The notes below the pieces were generated by a model. The model was not told where the DNA came from and made no database searches. It saw only the letters and a list, made by a program, of their open reading frames with translations. The position numbers and the translations under genes are program-made. Below are positions 7,794 to 18,691 of a stretch of DNA of 64,000 bases, one piece after another; within the stretch, counting starts at the first letter, position 1, and each line of letters starts with the position of its first letter. Origin of the DNA: JAENWH01 sp038248745 (GTDB taxonomy: Bacteria > Bacillota > Clostridia > Peptostreptococcales > Anaerovoracaceae); contig JBBRXC010000001.1 in assembly GCA_038248745.1 (NCBI GenBank), positions 1-64,000 on the forward strand. Direction: 5' to 3'.

Positions 7794-10700
7794 TTAATCC
7801 TGCAAAATAAATCCGATGTCTTCAAGTTCTGTTTTTAACAAAGAACCTGGGCTCACCCAAAGATCTTTGCTTGCCTTGAATTTTTTCCCTGTTCTATCTA
7901 TTTTAATAACAACCGGCGTATTTCCTTTATGTGCGGTTAAAACTTCTTTCAACGCTGAAAATGCTTCAATCTCATTTAAATCTTCCGGTATACTGATTTT
8001 CAAAGATGGTGTAGTCAACGTTTCATCTATTAAACCTATATCAAATATTTTTTCTGCCATTAGTTTTGGTTGCTCATCTTCTTTAAAGTTGATGGTCCCC
8101 TTTACCACAACCACATTATCCTCTTTTATACTTTGAATGCATCTTTCATAAACTTTTGGAAATACAATGACTTCAACAATGCCATAAAGATCTTCAAGGT
8201 CAATAAATGCCATCTGCTTGTTGCTTTTTGTCACCAGGATTTTCTTGCCACTTATAATACCCGCCATCGTGACTTTCATGCCATCTACAATATGTTCGTT
8301 TATTTCCAAGTGAGACAGTTCCTCTGAGGTAATGGTTGCAATTTTTTCAATCCGGTCTTCATAATCTTTTAAAGGGTGTCCTGTAATGTATACGCCTAGC
8401 ATCTCCTTCTCCAAGGCAATCAACGTATCTTTCGAAAAATTTGACACCTGTGGGAGCACAGAGGCGGCGCCTGGTGCAGACATTTCGTCAATATTTATCT
8501 GGAATAATGACAATTGACCTTGAATATTTTTTCTATTATTGTTTTGAGCTGATTCTATCAGTTTTTCATAAACTGCCATAAGCTGTGCTCTATTTTCATT
8601 AATGCAATCAAATGCGCCAGCCTTAATAAGGCTTTCGAAAGCTTTTTTGTTTACTTCCTGGATATCGATGTTGTTGATAAACTGAAAAATGTCATTTGGA
8701 ACGCCTTTCTCATTTCGCATTTTAATAATGGCATTAATAACACCTTCCCCTACATTCTTGACCCCAAGAAGACCAAATCTTATTTCTTCACCTACAACGG
8801 TAAATTTTTTATTACTTCCTGCCACACATGGGGGCAGTACTTGGATTTGCATTTCATTACAATTTCTAATATATTTTGCAATCTGTGCCGAATCCCCTAT
8901 CACGCTGGTCATAAGGGCCGCCATAAACTCAACAGGATAATAAGCCTTTAGATAAGCTGTCTCATAAGCGATCACAGCATAGGCTGCAGCATGGGACTTG
9001 TTAAAGGCATATTCTGCAAAACTGATCATCTGGCCAAAAATTTCTTTCGCCACCGCAGGGGACAGTTGCTTATTTTCCACCGCACCCTTAATAAAATGTT
9101 CCTGTTCTTCTAGCATGACGTCCATTTTTTTCTTGCTCATGGCTCTTCTTACAAGGTCACTTCTTCCATAGGAATATCCTGCCAAATCCCTGACAATCTG
9201 CATCACTTGCTCCTGATATACAAGACAGCCGTAAGTAACCGATAGGATCGGCTCCAAACTTTCATGCAAATATTTTATATTCTTTGGATTTTTCTTGTTT
9301 TCAATATAAGTAGGGATTGAATTCATCGGCCCTGGTCTGTACAGAGAAATTCCAGCAACAATATCTTCAAAGCAGTCAGGCTTCAGGTTCTTCATGAATT
9401 GAGTCATTCCGCCGCTTTCCAACTGAAAAACACCTTGTGTATTTCCGGAACTTATTAATTCATAAACCTTCGGATCATCATAATCCATCTTTGAAAAATT
9501 GATTTTTCGCCCATGATTTTCCTCTATTAATTCTAGTGCATCTCTAATAACCGTTAAATTTCTAAGACCCAAAAAGTCCATCTTTAGCAGGCCCAATTCC
9601 TCAATGGTATTCATGGTAAACTGGGTCGAAATCCCTTTATCAGAAAGATACAAAGGAACATATTCGTTGATATTTTTTTTAGAAATGACAACGCCGGCCG
9701 CATGTGTTGATGCATGTCTTGACAACCCTTCAAGAGCTTTTGCCATATCCAGCACCTTCGCGATATTCTTGTCCTTTTCATACATGGCTTTTAGTTCAGG
9801 ATTCAACGCCATCGCTTTTGAAATTGTCATTTTTAACTCAAATGGAATGGCTTTTGCAATGGCGTCAACCTCGCTATAGCCCATATTTAAAGCTCTTCCT
9901 ACATCTCTGATGGCCGCTTTTGCTTTCATCGTGCCAAAAGTGATGATTTGAGCGACCTTATCCTCACCATATTTTTCAATGACGTAATTAATGACCTCCT
10001 GCCGTCTTTCATAGCAAAAATCTATGTCGATATCAGGCATACTTATTCTTTCAGGGTTTAAAAAACGTTCAAAAATAAGACCGTATTTAATGGGATCTAT
10101 ATCTGTTATGTTAAGTGCATAGGCAATGATGCTGCCTGCAGCAGACCCTCTACCAGGGCCAACCATTATACCATTTTGTTTAGCATAGTGAATAAAATCC
10201 CAGACAATCAGGAAGTATTCTATATAGCCCATTTTTATGATGGTTGCCAGTTCATATTCAAATCTATCTTTAAGTTCTTGACTCAACTCCCCATATCGGT
10301 CATCAAGTCCAGCCTCACATAATTCTCTTAAGTACGCCTCATTTGTTTTGCCTGAAGGTGATACAAAATCAGGCAGGTGGAGCTTCCCAAATGTAAAGTC
10401 CACATTACAGGCTTCCGCAATAACGGCAGTATTACTGATAGCTTCTGGAAATTTGGCAAATATTTTTTCCATTTCTGTTCCAGATTTCAAATAAAACTGA
10501 TCATTTGGAAATCTCATTCGTTTTTCGTCATCCACATTTGTTGCCGTTTGAATGCAAAGAAGGATATCATGGGCTTCTGCATCTTCCTGTCTCACATAAT
10601 GAACGTCATTCGTCGCAACAAAAGGAATACCTGTTTCCAAGTGGAGTCGTTCCATATCAGGTAAAATGGTCAATTCTTCTTCAAGCCCCTGGTCCTGAAG

Positions 10701-11219
10701 CTCTAAATAGAAGTTCCCTTCCCCAAATATATCTAAAAGTTCCAACGCTTCTTCTTTGGCTCCCTGATAATCTCTGTTTAACAATTTTCTTTGTATGCCA
10801 CCCGCCAGACAGGCTGAGAGTGCAATAATTCCTTTGCTGTGCTCCCGAAGCAATTTTTTATCTACTCTTGGCTTATAATAAAACCCTTTTGTAAATCCTT
10901 CAGAAACGATTTTGATAAGGTTTTTATAGCCCTCTTCATCTTTCGCCAGTAAAACAAGATGACCCTGATATTTATCTTTATCAGAGTCTTTATCTTCTTT
11001 GGATCTTGCCGCCGTATATACTTCGCAGCCAATAATAGGTTTTATTCCCTGTTTCTTCGCTTCCTTATAAAAATCAATTACACCAAACATTACTCCATGG
11101 TCTGTGATTGCCAAAGAGTCCATACCCATTTCTTTTGCATGTGCAACAAGTTCACTAATTCGTGCTGCTCCATCCAAAAGACTATATTCTGTATGTACGT
11201 GAAGATGTGTAAATGCCAT
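7794..11219 (-). CDS. dnaE: DNA polymerase III subunit alpha
   Basis: A 1141-residue C-family polymerase. The N-terminal PHP domain begins HLHVHTEYSLLDG. The palm domain has PDIDIDF with Asp at about 396, 398 and 400, preceded by GPGRGSAAGS, and a helix-hairpin-helix region and an OB fold follow. Full-length DnaE in Firmicutes works beside PolC at the fork. It is followed by the Usp gene and preceded 11 bases upstream by pyk, an arrangement seen in other clostridia. Confidence 0.97.
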   Translation of the reverse strand: MAFTHLHVHTEYSLLDGAARISELVAHAKEMGMDSLAITDHGVMFGVIDFYKEAKKQGIKPIIGCEVYTAARSKEDKDSDKDKYQGHLVLLAKDEEGYKNLIKIVSEGFTKGFYYKPRVDKKLLREHSKGIIALSACLAGGIQRKLLNRDYQGAKEEALELLDIFGEGNFYLELQDQGLEEELTILPDMERLHLETGIPFVATNDVHYVRQEDAEAHDILLCIQTATNVDDEKRMRFPNDQFYLKSGTEMEKIFAKFPEAISNTAVIAEACNVDFTFGKLHLPDFVSPSGKTNEAYLRELCEAGLDDRYGELSQELKDRFEYELATIIKMGYIEYFLIVWDFIHYAKQNGIMVGPGRGSAAGSIIAYALNITDIDPIKYGLIFERFLNPERISMPDIDIDFCYERRQEVINYVIEKYGEDKVAQIITFGTMKAKAAIRDVGRALNMGYSEVDAIAKAIPFELKMTISKAMALNPELKAMYEKDKNIAKVLDMAKALEGLSRHASTHAAGVVISKKNINEYVPLYLSDKGISTQFTMNTIEELGLLKMDFLGLRNLTVIRDALELIEENHGRKINFSKMDYDDPKVYELISSGNTQGVFQLESGGMTQFMKNLKPDCFEDIVAGISLYRPGPMNSIPTYIENKKNPKNIKYLHESLEPILSVTYGCLVYQEQVMQIVRDLAGYSYGRSDLVRRAMSKKKMDVMLEEQEHFIKGAVENKQLSPAVAKEIFGQMISFAEYAFNKSHAAAYAVIAYETAYLKAYYPVEFMAALMTSVIGDSAQIAKYIRNCNEMQIQVLPPCVAGSNKKFTVVGEEIRFGLLGVKNVGEGVINAIIKMRNEKGVPNDIFQFINNIDIQEVNKKAFESLIKAGAFDCINENRAQLMAVYEKLIESAQNNNRKNIQGQLSLFQINIDEMSAPGAASVLPQVSNFSKDTLIALEKEMLGVYITGHPLKDYEDRIEKIATITSEELSHLEINEHIVDGMKVTMAGIISGKKILVTKSNKQMAFIDLEDLYGIVEVIVFPKVYERCIQSIKEDNVVVVKGTINFKEDEQPKLMAEKIFDIGLIDETLTTPSLKISIPEDLNEIEAFSALKEVLTAHKGNTPVVIKIDRTGKKFKASKDLWVSPGSLLKTELEDIGFILQD

Positions 11220-11230
11220 GGTTTATATCC

Positions 11231-12679
11231 TTATATTTCTTTGCCTACTACGTGTATTCTCATCATATTTGTATTTCCTTCAATACCAACAGGAAGTCCT
11301 GCGGTAATAATTAAAATATCATTCTTCTTGATTTTTTCTCTTTTGGATAATGCTTCAATCGCCTTAACAAACAGATCTCTTTCTGTACCCGCAGATGAAA
11401 CAACCAGACATTCAACTCCCCAAGAGAGGGCCAGTCTTCTTGCAACTTCTTCATTTGCTGTTGCAGCGAAAATAGGTGCCTTTGGTCTGAACTTGGAAAT
11501 AATCATTGGGGTGCCGCCGGAGGCAGTTGGTGCCAAAATAGCTCTGGCCTTCAATCCATATGAGCTTGCAACGGTAGCATGGCCAATTGCGTTGGTAATG
11601 CTTTCATCTCTAAGACTAATGTTTCTTCGCATTACTTCTTCAAAATCAATATTTTCTTCAACAGTAATGGCGATCTCCGTCATACTTTTCACTGCTTCTA
11701 TTGGATATTTGCCTACAGCAGTTTCACCTGAAAGCATAATCGCATCCGTTCCGTCAAATATGGCATTTGCCACATCTGCCACCTCTGCTCTGGTCGGTCT
11801 TGGGTTTCTGATCATGGAATCCAGCATTTGTGTTGCTGTAATAACAGGTTTCCCTACATTATTGCATTTTTTGATTATTTTTTTCTGTAATAAAGGTACC
11901 TGCTCTTGGGGTATTTCTACGCCTAAGTCTCCTCGAGCGACCATGATGCCATCGGAAGCTTCGATAATATCATCTAAATTCTCTATGCCTTCACCATTTT
12001 CAATTTTAGCAATTATTCTGATATAACTGCCACCATTATGTTTTAATATTGTTCTTATTTCTTCCACGTCACTGGCTTTTCTTACAAAAGATGCCGCAAT
12101 AAAATCAACTTTATTCTCAATGCCAAAAATAATATCCCCATAATCTTTTTCTGTAATTGATGGCAGATTTAATTTCACACCAGGGAGATTCACCCCCCTA
12201 TTATCCTTTAATATACCAGCATTTTTAACAATGCACTTAACGCTATCCCCTTTAATCTCAAGAGCTTCTAATTCAATTAACCCATCATCAATTAATATTC
12301 TGTCCCCAATGGATAAATCACGGGTAATATCTTTATAAGTGACACTGCAAATCTCTTCGTTGCCTACCATCTCTCGAGTGGTCAGGGTATAAATTTGCCC
12401 TTCTTTAATGGCAACTTCAGGTTTATCAAACTTCCCGGTTCTAATTTCTGGGCCTTTTGTATCCAGTAATATGGCAACATTCACGCCCAGCAGTTTCCTG
12501 ACTTCTTTTATTGTATCCATCTTAACTTTTTGTTCTTCATGAGATCCATGGGAAAAGTTTAGTCGGGCCACATTCATTCCCGAATTTATCATTTCTTTTA
12601 AAATTTCTTTATCTTCACAAGCGGGGCCAATCGTTGCCACTATTTTCGTTCTTTTAAAACTTTTTATTTCTCTATCCAT
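11231..12679 (-). CDS. pyk: Pyruvate kinase
   Basis: A 482-residue protein beginning with the family pattern RTKIVATIGPAC. It contains the substrate-binding MNVARLNFSHG, the catalytic IIAKIENGEG block, and ATQMLDSMI...PTRAEVADVANA followed by DAIMLSGETAVG. It converts phosphoenolpyruvate and ADP to pyruvate and ATP in glycolysis. The length indicates the form without the extra C-terminal PEP-utiliser-like domain found in Bacillus. Confidence 0.97.
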   Translation of the reverse strand: MDREIKSFKRTKIVATIGPACEDKEILKEMINSGMNVARLNFSHGSHEEQKVKMDTIKEVRKLLGVNVAILLDTKGPEIRTGKFDKPEVAIKEGQIYTLTTREMVGNEEICSVTYKDITRDLSIGDRILIDDGLIELEALEIKGDSVKCIVKNAGILKDNRGVNLPGVKLNLPSITEKDYGDIIFGIENKVDFIAASFVRKASDVEEIRTILKHNGGSYIRIIAKIENGEGIENLDDIIEASDGIMVARGDLGVEIPQEQVPLLQKKIIKKCNNVGKPVITATQMLDSMIRNPRPTRAEVADVANAIFDGTDAIMLSGETAVGKYPIEAVKSMTEIAITVEENIDFEEVMRRNISLRDESITNAIGHATVASSYGLKARAILAPTASGGTPMIISKFRPKAPIFAATANEEVARRLALSWGVECLVVSSAGTERDLFVKAIEALSKREKIKKNDILIITAGLPVGIEGNTNMMRIHVVGKEI

Positions 12680-12716
12680 TTTTCACACTTCCCTTTACTT
12701 GCTTTTCCAAATAGTT

Positions 12717-12902
12717 CTACTTATTTTTTCTTTGCTTTGCTTTTCCACGGATAAACTGAAAGGCAAAATAAAAAGCCGTTGTTACTGCCAAGATTGAGAC
12801 GATTTGCCCATTATCATTTATGCCAAACATTTTTAGAGCAAACAGCGCGCCTATAATAAATATCCAGTAATACAAAATCAATCCAATCACATTACCATTC
12901 AT
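12717..12902 (-). CDS. Small two-helix membrane protein, function unknown
   Basis: A 61-residue protein with two hydrophobic helices (about residues 6-24 and 33-50) and a strongly basic tail (RGKAKQRKNK). ATATATTATGAATGG with an upstream GGGAGG gives a convincing start. It sits between typA and pyk on the same strand with short gaps, so it is probably part of that operon. I do not recognise the family. Confidence 0.65.
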   Translation of the reverse strand: MNGNVIGLILYYWIFIIGALFALKMFGINDNGQIVSILAVTTAFYFAFQFIRGKAKQRKNK

Positions 12903-12919
12903 AATATATCCTCCCTTGT

Positions 12920-14731
12920 CTACCTACCGCTTCTTCTTCTTTCTAATTCCTTCAGTTCTTTTTTTCTAAGTCTTATATCATTTGGTACTATTTCAACTAA
13001 TTCATCATCATCAATAAACTCAAGTGCTTCTTCAAGGGTAAACGCCCTGCTTGGCGGTAACTTTACTGAATCGTCAGTACCGGCAGCTCTCATATTTGTT
13101 ACTTTCTTTGCTTTGCAAGGATTCATTACCATATCCTCATTTCTGCTGTTCATTCCTACAATCATACCTTCATAAACTTTTGTACCCGGTTCAATGAACA
13201 ACTGAACTCTTTCACTAATATTGTACAATGCATAAGGCGTGGAAACACCATCTTCTATGGCAATCGCAACGCCGTTGGTCCTTTGAGGAATGTCTCCTTT
13301 ATGTGGTTCAAAGGATTCAAAACGTCTTACCATCGTTCCTTCTCCCCTTGTGTCATTAATGAATTCTGTTCTGTAACCAAGCAGACCTCTTGTTGGCACA
13401 AGATATTCTATTTTCGCATAACCGTTTTCACTGGACATTTGTCTCATCATCCCTTTTCTAACATTCAGTTTTGATATGACCGCTCCCGCATATTGTTCAG
13501 CAACTGTAACAATTACTTCTTCCATAGGTTCCAGTTTATGACCTTTTTTATCCTTATGCATGATGACTTCCGGTTTTGATACAGCAAGTTCATATCCTTC
13601 TCTTCTCATATTTTCGATTAATATGGAAAGATGAAGTTCTCCTCGTCCAGATACCTTAAAGCTGTCTGTGGATTCTGTTTCTTCAACGATCAGCCCAACG
13701 TTTACTTCAAGTTCTTTATCCAATCTTTCTCTGATATGCCTTGAGGTGACAAATTTTCCAACCTTGCCTGCAAATGGCGACTTGTTGACCATGAAGTTCA
13801 TGGAAAGAGTAGGTTCTTCAATTTGTATCATTTCCATTGGTTGAACATTTTTATCATCACAGATAGTCTCCCCTATTGAGATGTCCGAAATCCCGGCAAC
13901 AACAACAATGTCTCCACATTCTGCGTGATCAACCAAGGTTCTCTTCATCCCTACATAGGTAAACAACTGGTTAATTTTTCTTTGTACAATGGTTCCATCA
14001 GCCTTTGCAACTGCTACTGTTTGCCCAGCTTTTATCTTTCCTTTTGTGATTCTTCCAATGCCAAGTCTGCCAATATAATCATCATAAGCTAGTGTTGAAA
14101 CCTGAAATTGTAAAGGTTCTTTATTAAGATTTGGATAAGGCTTCACATGTGAAATAATAGTATCAAACAATGGGGTTAAATCAGTGCTATCATCATCTAG
14201 TTCTTTCTTTGCAATCCCCTGTTTTGCTATCCCATATAATATGGGGAAATCAAGTTGTTGATCGTTTGCATGTAGATCCATAAATAATTCATAAACCATG
14301 TCAACAACTTCAACCGGCCTTGCATCCTTTTTATCAATTTTATTAATAAGTAAAATCGGGTTGAGTCCCTGCTGAAGGGACTTCTGCAGCACGAATCTTG
14401 TCTGTGGCATTGGTCCTTCACTAGAGTCAACCAATAAAACAACTGTATCTACTGTCTTAATGATCCGTTCAACCTCCGACGAAAAATCCGCATGTCCTGG
14501 TGTGTCCACTATGTTTATTTTAAAGTCGCCATGCATAATTGAACAGTTTTTAGAATAAATAGTTATTCCTCTTTCTCTCTCAATATCATCACTGTCCATC
14601 ACACAGTCTATTACTTCTTCGTTTGCTCTAAAAACGCCACTTTGTCCTAGTAATGCATCCACCAAAGTTGATTTCCCTGCATCTACGTGGGCGATTACCG
14701 CAATATTGATTATCTTTTTCTTGCTATTCAT
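12920..14731 (-). CDS. typA: Ribosome-associated translational GTPase TypA/BipA
   Basis: A 603-residue GTPase of standard length. G1 is [10 protein letters not shown] (about residues 14-23), G3 is DTPGHADF, and G4 is [13 protein letters not shown]-like domains III and V follow, then the BipA-specific C-terminal domain (about 480-603). It binds the 70S ribosome and helps 50S assembly and stress or cold adaptation. Confidence 0.97.
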   Translation of the reverse strand: MNSKKKIINIAVIAHVDAGKSTLVDALLGQSGVFRANEEVIDCVMDSDDIERERGITIYSKNCSIMHGDFKINIVDTPGHADFSSEVERIIKTVDTVVLLVDSSEGPMPQTRFVLQKSLQQGLNPILLINKIDKKDARPVEVVDMVYELFMDLHANDQQLDFPILYGIAKQGIAKKELDDDSTDLTPLFDTIISHVKPYPNLNKEPLQFQVSTLAYDDYIGRLGIGRITKGKIKAGQTVAVAKADGTIVQRKINQLFTYVGMKRTLVDHAECGDIVVVAGISDISIGETICDDKNVQPMEMIQIEEPTLSMNFMVNKSPFAGKVGKFVTSRHIRERLDKELEVNVGLIVEETESTDSFKVSGRGELHLSILIENMRREGYELAVSKPEVIMHKDKKGHKLEPMEEVIVTVAEQYAGAVISKLNVRKGMMRQMSSENGYAKIEYLVPTRGLLGYRTEFINDTRGEGTMVRRFESFEPHKGDIPQRTNGVAIAIEDGVSTPYALYNISERVQLFIEPGTKVYEGMIVGMNSRNEDMVMNPCKAKKVTNMRAAGTDDSVKLPPSRAFTLEEALEFIDDDELVEIVPNDIRLRKKELKELERRRSGR

Positions 14732-14769
14732 GTTTTCCTACTTTCTTTTTTTCATTCGTTAACCTTGAT

Positions 14770-14778
14770 ATTATATCA
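14770..14778 (-). promoter_or_regulatory. Extended -10 promoter upstream of typA
   Basis: On the minus strand TGATATAAT forms an extended -10 element about 40 bases before the typA start. No clear -35 is present. It lies back to back with the plus-strand promoter at 14830-14838. Confidence 0.4.
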
Positions 14779-14829
14779 CAACAAAGCAAAAAAATATATA
14801 CCTATATTTATGACTAATTTAACGTGATG

Positions 14830-14838
14830 TGGTATAAT
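14830..14838 (+). promoter_or_regulatory. Extended -10 promoter upstream of the methyltransferase gene
   Basis: TGGTATAAT gives TGN plus a consensus -10, 34 bases before the ATG. The -35 region is weak, which is usual for extended -10 promoters. Confidence 0.45.
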
Positions 14839-14871
14839 TAACCTATGCAAAATGAAAGTTGGTAAAATAAA

Positions 14872-16062
14872 ATGGAACAAATTAAAGAAATCTTACAAAA
14901 TATTTTAGAAGAAAAAAAATTGATTAAAATGGTGTTTGGTAGCGCAAGAAAAAAAACCATTCCCTATCATAAAATCATCATTCGCCCTATTATCATAAAA
15001 GATCAATTTTATTATCAAGTGGAATATCATTACAAGGATAAAGTCATTCACGAAAATTTAAATCCAGAAGATTTAATCTTGCTTTGCCATGATTTTATTC
15101 TTATGGATTTTAAACAGTTGAATATTTATGCGATTAATGAAGATATTCAGATTTTAGCCGCCAATCCAAACGACCCCAAAGTATTGAAAAGCAAACCATC
15201 GAAAAAAAAGGTTGATCTCAACCATAATAGAAAGAAACAATACATTATCCCGGATAATGAACCCTGCGATTTTCTTATCAGACTCGGTGTCTCTGATGAT
15301 AAGGGAAAGGTATTTCACAAACATTACAGCAAATTCAGGCAAATTAATAGATTCCTTGAAATTGTTGACGATTCTTTTGAATCTTTAGATACGTCCAAAC
15401 CTATTAGAGTAATAGATTTTGGCTGCGGAAAGGCATATCTTACCTTTGCACTTTATCATTATTTAAGAGTTATGAAAGGGTTGGACGTTGAAATTATTGG
15501 CCTTGACCTGAAAGAAGATGTCATAGAATTTTGCAATAAAATTGCACTAGAACTGGAATTTGATAAATTGAAGTTCTTCATTGGCAACATTAAAGATTAC
15601 GTCAGCGATCAGGCAGATATGGTTGTCACACTTCACGCCTGTGATACTGCAACTGATTTTGCACTTATCAATGCTGTGAAGTGGCACTCTCAAATCATTC
15701 TTTCTGTGCCATGCTGCCAGCATGAGCTCTTCAACCAAATGAAAGACCCTTTACATGACCCCTTATTCAAACACGGCATTTTGAAAGATCGATTTACTGA
15801 AATTTTAACCGACGGGATCAGAGGATTAAAACTTGAAGCTGCAGGATATGATGTGAAAATGATAGAATTCACCACCTTGGAACATACCTCTAAAAACATT
15901 ATGATAAAAGCCGTTATAAGCAAACCTGTTACAACCGTTTCTGAAACAGAAGAGAATTTGAGGGAAACTGAAGCGAGAAAAAATAAAGCTTTAAAAGCAA
16001 ATAAAGAATATGAAGCACTAAAAAAATACTGGCATATAAATCCCACCATCGATTCTCTGTAA
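14872..16062 (+). CDS. Class I SAM-dependent methyltransferase (Methyltransf_32-like)
   Basis: A 396-residue protein. Residues from about 175 form a Rossmann-like methyltransferase domain with VIDFGCGKAYLTFAL (SAM-binding motif I) and IIGLDLKEDVIEF (motif II acidic end). VTLHACDTATDFAL and VPCCQHEL are typical of the glutathione S-transferase C-terminal-domain-containing (GSTCD)/Methyltransf_32 family. The N-terminal 170 residues are unassigned and lysine-rich. The substrate is unknown; RNA is plausible. Confidence 0.8.
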   Translation: MEQIKEILQNILEEKKLIKMVFGSARKKTIPYHKIIIRPIIIKDQFYYQVEYHYKDKVIHENLNPEDLILLCHDFILMDFKQLNIYAINEDIQILAANPNDPKVLKSKPSKKKVDLNHNRKKQYIIPDNEPCDFLIRLGVSDDKGKVFHKHYSKFRQINRFLEIVDDSFESLDTSKPIRVIDFGCGKAYLTFALYHYLRVMKGLDVEIIGLDLKEDVIEFCNKIALELEFDKLKFFIGNIKDYVSDQADMVVTLHACDTATDFALINAVKWHSQIILSVPCCQHELFNQMKDPLHDPLFKHGILKDRFTEILTDGIRGLKLEAAGYDVKMIEFTTLEHTSKNIMIKAVISKPVTTVSETEENLRETEARKNKALKANKEYEALKKYWHINPTIDSL

Positions 16063-16115
16063 AAAATAAATTTGACTTAAATCAACAATCTAATAGTTTT
16101 GTAAAATGAAATTAA

Positions 16116-16156
16116 AATAATCCCAACGGTAGATCGAACTGACCGTCGGGATTATT
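16116..16156. terminator. Bidirectional intrinsic terminator
   Basis: A 15-bp stem with one mismatch (AATAATCCCAACGGT against ACCGTCGGGATTATT) and an 11-base loop lies between two convergent genes. A T run follows on the plus strand and A-rich sequence precedes it for the minus strand. Confidence 0.8.
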
Positions 16157-16216
16157 ATTTTTCATTTTATCATTGACCAAATACTTTAATTTTCTCAGTG
16201 GCCAAATCCATTGATT

Positions 16217-18121
16217 TTACCAGCTTCCGCCGCCGCCGCCGCCAAAGCCACCGCCACCAAAACCGCCGCCGCCTGAGAACCCGCCAGAGCCAAGCCCCCC
16301 TGAACCGCCACTTGCACTAGGCGGAACAATGCTGCTGGCCATGGAATTTGTGAATCCATTAAACATATTCATGAATATCCACGTATTGAACAACGTATTA
16401 TTAGTCCCTCCGTGATACCAGGCAGGAGGTTCAACTGCCAATCCTTCAAAGTTCTTTGCCCATTTTTCATTGAGACCAAGAACATAAGCATATGGTAAAA
16501 CGTCATAGAAGTAAGCTGGATTTTCTTCAGAAAGTTTATTAATCCGATCCAATTCTGCCGTTCTAATAAATTCCTTAAACCCAAGGATTTTCCCTAAAAG
16601 CTCGGCACTGCGCTTTGTTCTTTGTTTCATTCTAATTGTAAATATAAAACTGATGGCTGAAGCGATAGCGGCTAAAACACCATAAGCGAAATTCAAAAAC
16701 AATAGACTGTATCCTGTAAAGACAACTAGTCCTAAAACTGCCAGCAATCCACCTAGAATCACCTTTGTTTTATAGCTCATTTTACTGTTTGCATCACGCT
16801 TATCATGGGCTGCAATCACGATGGAATAGCCAGAAAAAATCAGAAATAATATGGGTAGGCTGATGATAGCGGTTTCTGGAGCCAGCATTAAATATATTGG
16901 ACCAAGTATAGCCATTCCGGCTATTGGGACCAGCATCAGTAGCATTCCCAAAGCTCTAGCACCAATGGAATTTTGTGTAAATATTCTATTTTCTTTGTTC
17001 TTTGTGAAATGGGCTTTCAACTGAACTGAAGATACCTGAAAACTATCATAAAAGTCACCCTGCAATTCTATCAGTGTTACGCTGTCCCTTAAATTGAACA
17101 ATCCCTCAAAGAAAGTTGATTCATAAATCTTTGCCTCATCGCCCATCTCTTTTTTCTTGATCAGTATAAATTCATCTTTTTCTGTTTCCTCTATAGACAA
17201 ATACCCTTTTTCCGCGAAATAAATGACAAGAGATACCAAATCCTTCTCATCAACGATGCCGTCTACAACGTAGCCCACCTCTGCCGGAGAAATTCCCTCA
17301 GGAGGATAAAATTCAACAGTTTGAACAACCTTTGGGTCTCTTCCAAAAGCAAACCATAAAAGAAGACTTAGTGCTGGTGCAGCTACACAAAGAAGTAGCA
17401 TAAGTAATAATGCCCAGTTTGTATTCATTTCACCGGTAAAATATCCTTCTGGTAAAACAACTCTGAAGGTTACCCCTTCACCAAGTTGAAGTGGCCTGAC
17501 GGTAGTGCCGGCGAGTTGATTCCCTGAAGTGGTCCATTTTACTGCTCCACTGTCTGTTGCGCCATAAGCCCCAGCAAGAAATTCAGCTTTTAATGGGTCA
17601 AATTCTTTCGGCATATTTATAATGATTGTAGAAGCTTCTATTGATGTGCCCCACCCATTGGGTATCACATTGTAGTATAAACTGTCGTACCCATCAATAC
17701 CGTCATCATAAAGTCGGACCCTATAGGAAATGACGTAGTTCTGATCCCCTTCTACTAGATAATTCGGGCTTCCTATCTGAATGACAACATTTCCATTTTC
17801 TTCATAAACCTGGTATTCATATCCTTCGACGCTGACATTTTCCACCTTCATTTTATATTTCTGCTCGACCACTTTTCCGTCTACTTGGCTATAAGCCGTT
17901 CCCGTTAAAGGGATATACCTGTATAAGCCATGACGAGGTTCCGTATAGGATACTTTTATTTCTTCTTTCATCAAAAAAGAATTGTCTTTTGCCACATCCA
18001 TGGTCACATTATATTCATTTGTATTGTAATATTCCGCCCCATAGGAATTGACCGGTCCTGGAATATAAATTGTCACAACCAGCAACAGGAGCACAGCGAA
18101 TATTCTTGAAATATTTTTCAT
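16217..18121 (-). CDS. DUF2207 membrane protein with glycine-rich tail
   Basis: The chosen ATG at 18121 is preceded by AAGGTG and begins right after the lemA stop; a 7-codon longer start exists. The product of about 634 residues has a signal peptide, an extracellular DUF2207 domain (about residues 30-230), a membrane helix near 240, a cytoplasmic segment, and a paired helix region near 400-500. The tail is almost only Gly with Ser and Phe (last 35 residues). DUF2207 proteins are commonly encoded next to LemA, as here; their function is unknown. Confidence 0.85.
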   Translation of the reverse strand: MKNISRIFAVLLLLVVTIYIPGPVNSYGAEYYNTNEYNVTMDVAKDNSFLMKEEIKVSYTEPRHGLYRYIPLTGTAYSQVDGKVVEQKYKMKVENVSVEGYEYQVYEENGNVVIQIGSPNYLVEGDQNYVISYRVRLYDDGIDGYDSLYYNVIPNGWGTSIEASTIIINMPKEFDPLKAEFLAGAYGATDSGAVKWTTSGNQLAGTTVRPLQLGEGVTFRVVLPEGYFTGEMNTNWALLLMLLLCVAAPALSLLLWFAFGRDPKVVQTVEFYPPEGISPAEVGYVVDGIVDEKDLVSLVIYFAEKGYLSIEETEKDEFILIKKKEMGDEAKIYESTFFEGLFNLRDSVTLIELQGDFYDSFQVSSVQLKAHFTKNKENRIFTQNSIGARALGMLLMLVPIAGMAILGPIYLMLAPETAIISLPILFLIFSGYSIVIAAHDKRDANSKMSYKTKVILGGLLAVLGLVVFTGYSLLFLNFAYGVLAAIASAISFIFTIRMKQRTKRSAELLGKILGFKEFIRTAELDRINKLSEENPAYFYDVLPYAYVLGLNEKWAKNFEGLAVEPPAWYHGGTNNTLFNTWIFMNMFNGFTNSMASSIVPPSASGGSGGLGSGGFSGGGGFGGGGFGGGGGGSW

Positions 18122-18122
18122 A

Positions 18123-18689
18123 TTAAAATTGCACCTTAACATTTTGTCTTTCTGATTCTTCCTCTACTTCAAACATTTGCTTTCTCACAAACTTAAATAC
18201 CGCAGCAATTAAATTGCTTGGGAATGATTCTACCATTGTATTGAATTCTCTTACAATCGCATTGTAGTATTTTCTCGAATTCGCAATGTCTTCTTCCACT
18301 TTTTGAAGCTGCTTTTGAAGATCCATAAAATTAGTGTTTGCTTTTAAATCAGGATATGCTTCCGCTAGGGCAAACAAACTTTTTAAAGTGCCAGTGAGCA
18401 TGTTCTCTCCTGCGATTTTATCCTCAATTGTATTTGCGCTTTGTGCCATGTTTCTCGCTGCGACTACTTTCTCAAACGTTCCAGATTCATGCTTTGCATA
18501 GCCTTTAACCGTTTCAACTAGATTTGGAATCAAATCATATCTTTTCTTCAGGTATACATCCATTGTGGCAAATGCTTCCTCTGCCATATTTTTCATTTTA
18601 ATAAAACCGTTATAACCGTTTACAAGCCAGATTGCAATAATAACTATTACTGCTGCGATTACAATTAAAAAAATTGTTGTACCTTCCAT
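18123..18689 (-). CDS. lemA: LemA family protein
   Basis: Start ATG at 18689 follows GGAGG 8 bases upstream and gives a 188-residue protein; a longer frame would overlap ung. It has one N-terminal membrane helix (about residues 4-24), then the conserved YNGFIKMKNMAEEAFATMDV and a helical domain with KRYDLIPNLVETVKGY. LemA proteins sit in the membrane with helices outside; the role is unknown, but the tie to DUF2207 proteins is common. Confidence 0.9.
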   Translation of the reverse strand: MEGTTIFLIVIAAVIVIIAIWLVNGYNGFIKMKNMAEEAFATMDVYLKKRYDLIPNLVETVKGYAKHESGTFEKVVAARNMAQSANTIEDKIAGENMLTGTLKSLFALAEAYPDLKANTNFMDLQKQLQKVEEDIANSRKYYNAIVREFNTMVESFPSNLIAAVFKFVRKQMFEVEEESERQNVKVQF

Positions 18690-18691
18690 CT

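Noticed and set aside
10959..12026. A 355-codon open frame on the plus strand opposite dnaE and pyk
   Set aside because: It lies entirely antisense to two unmistakable genes, has no ribosome binding site, and its product is low-complexity hydrophobic sequence typical of frame shadows.
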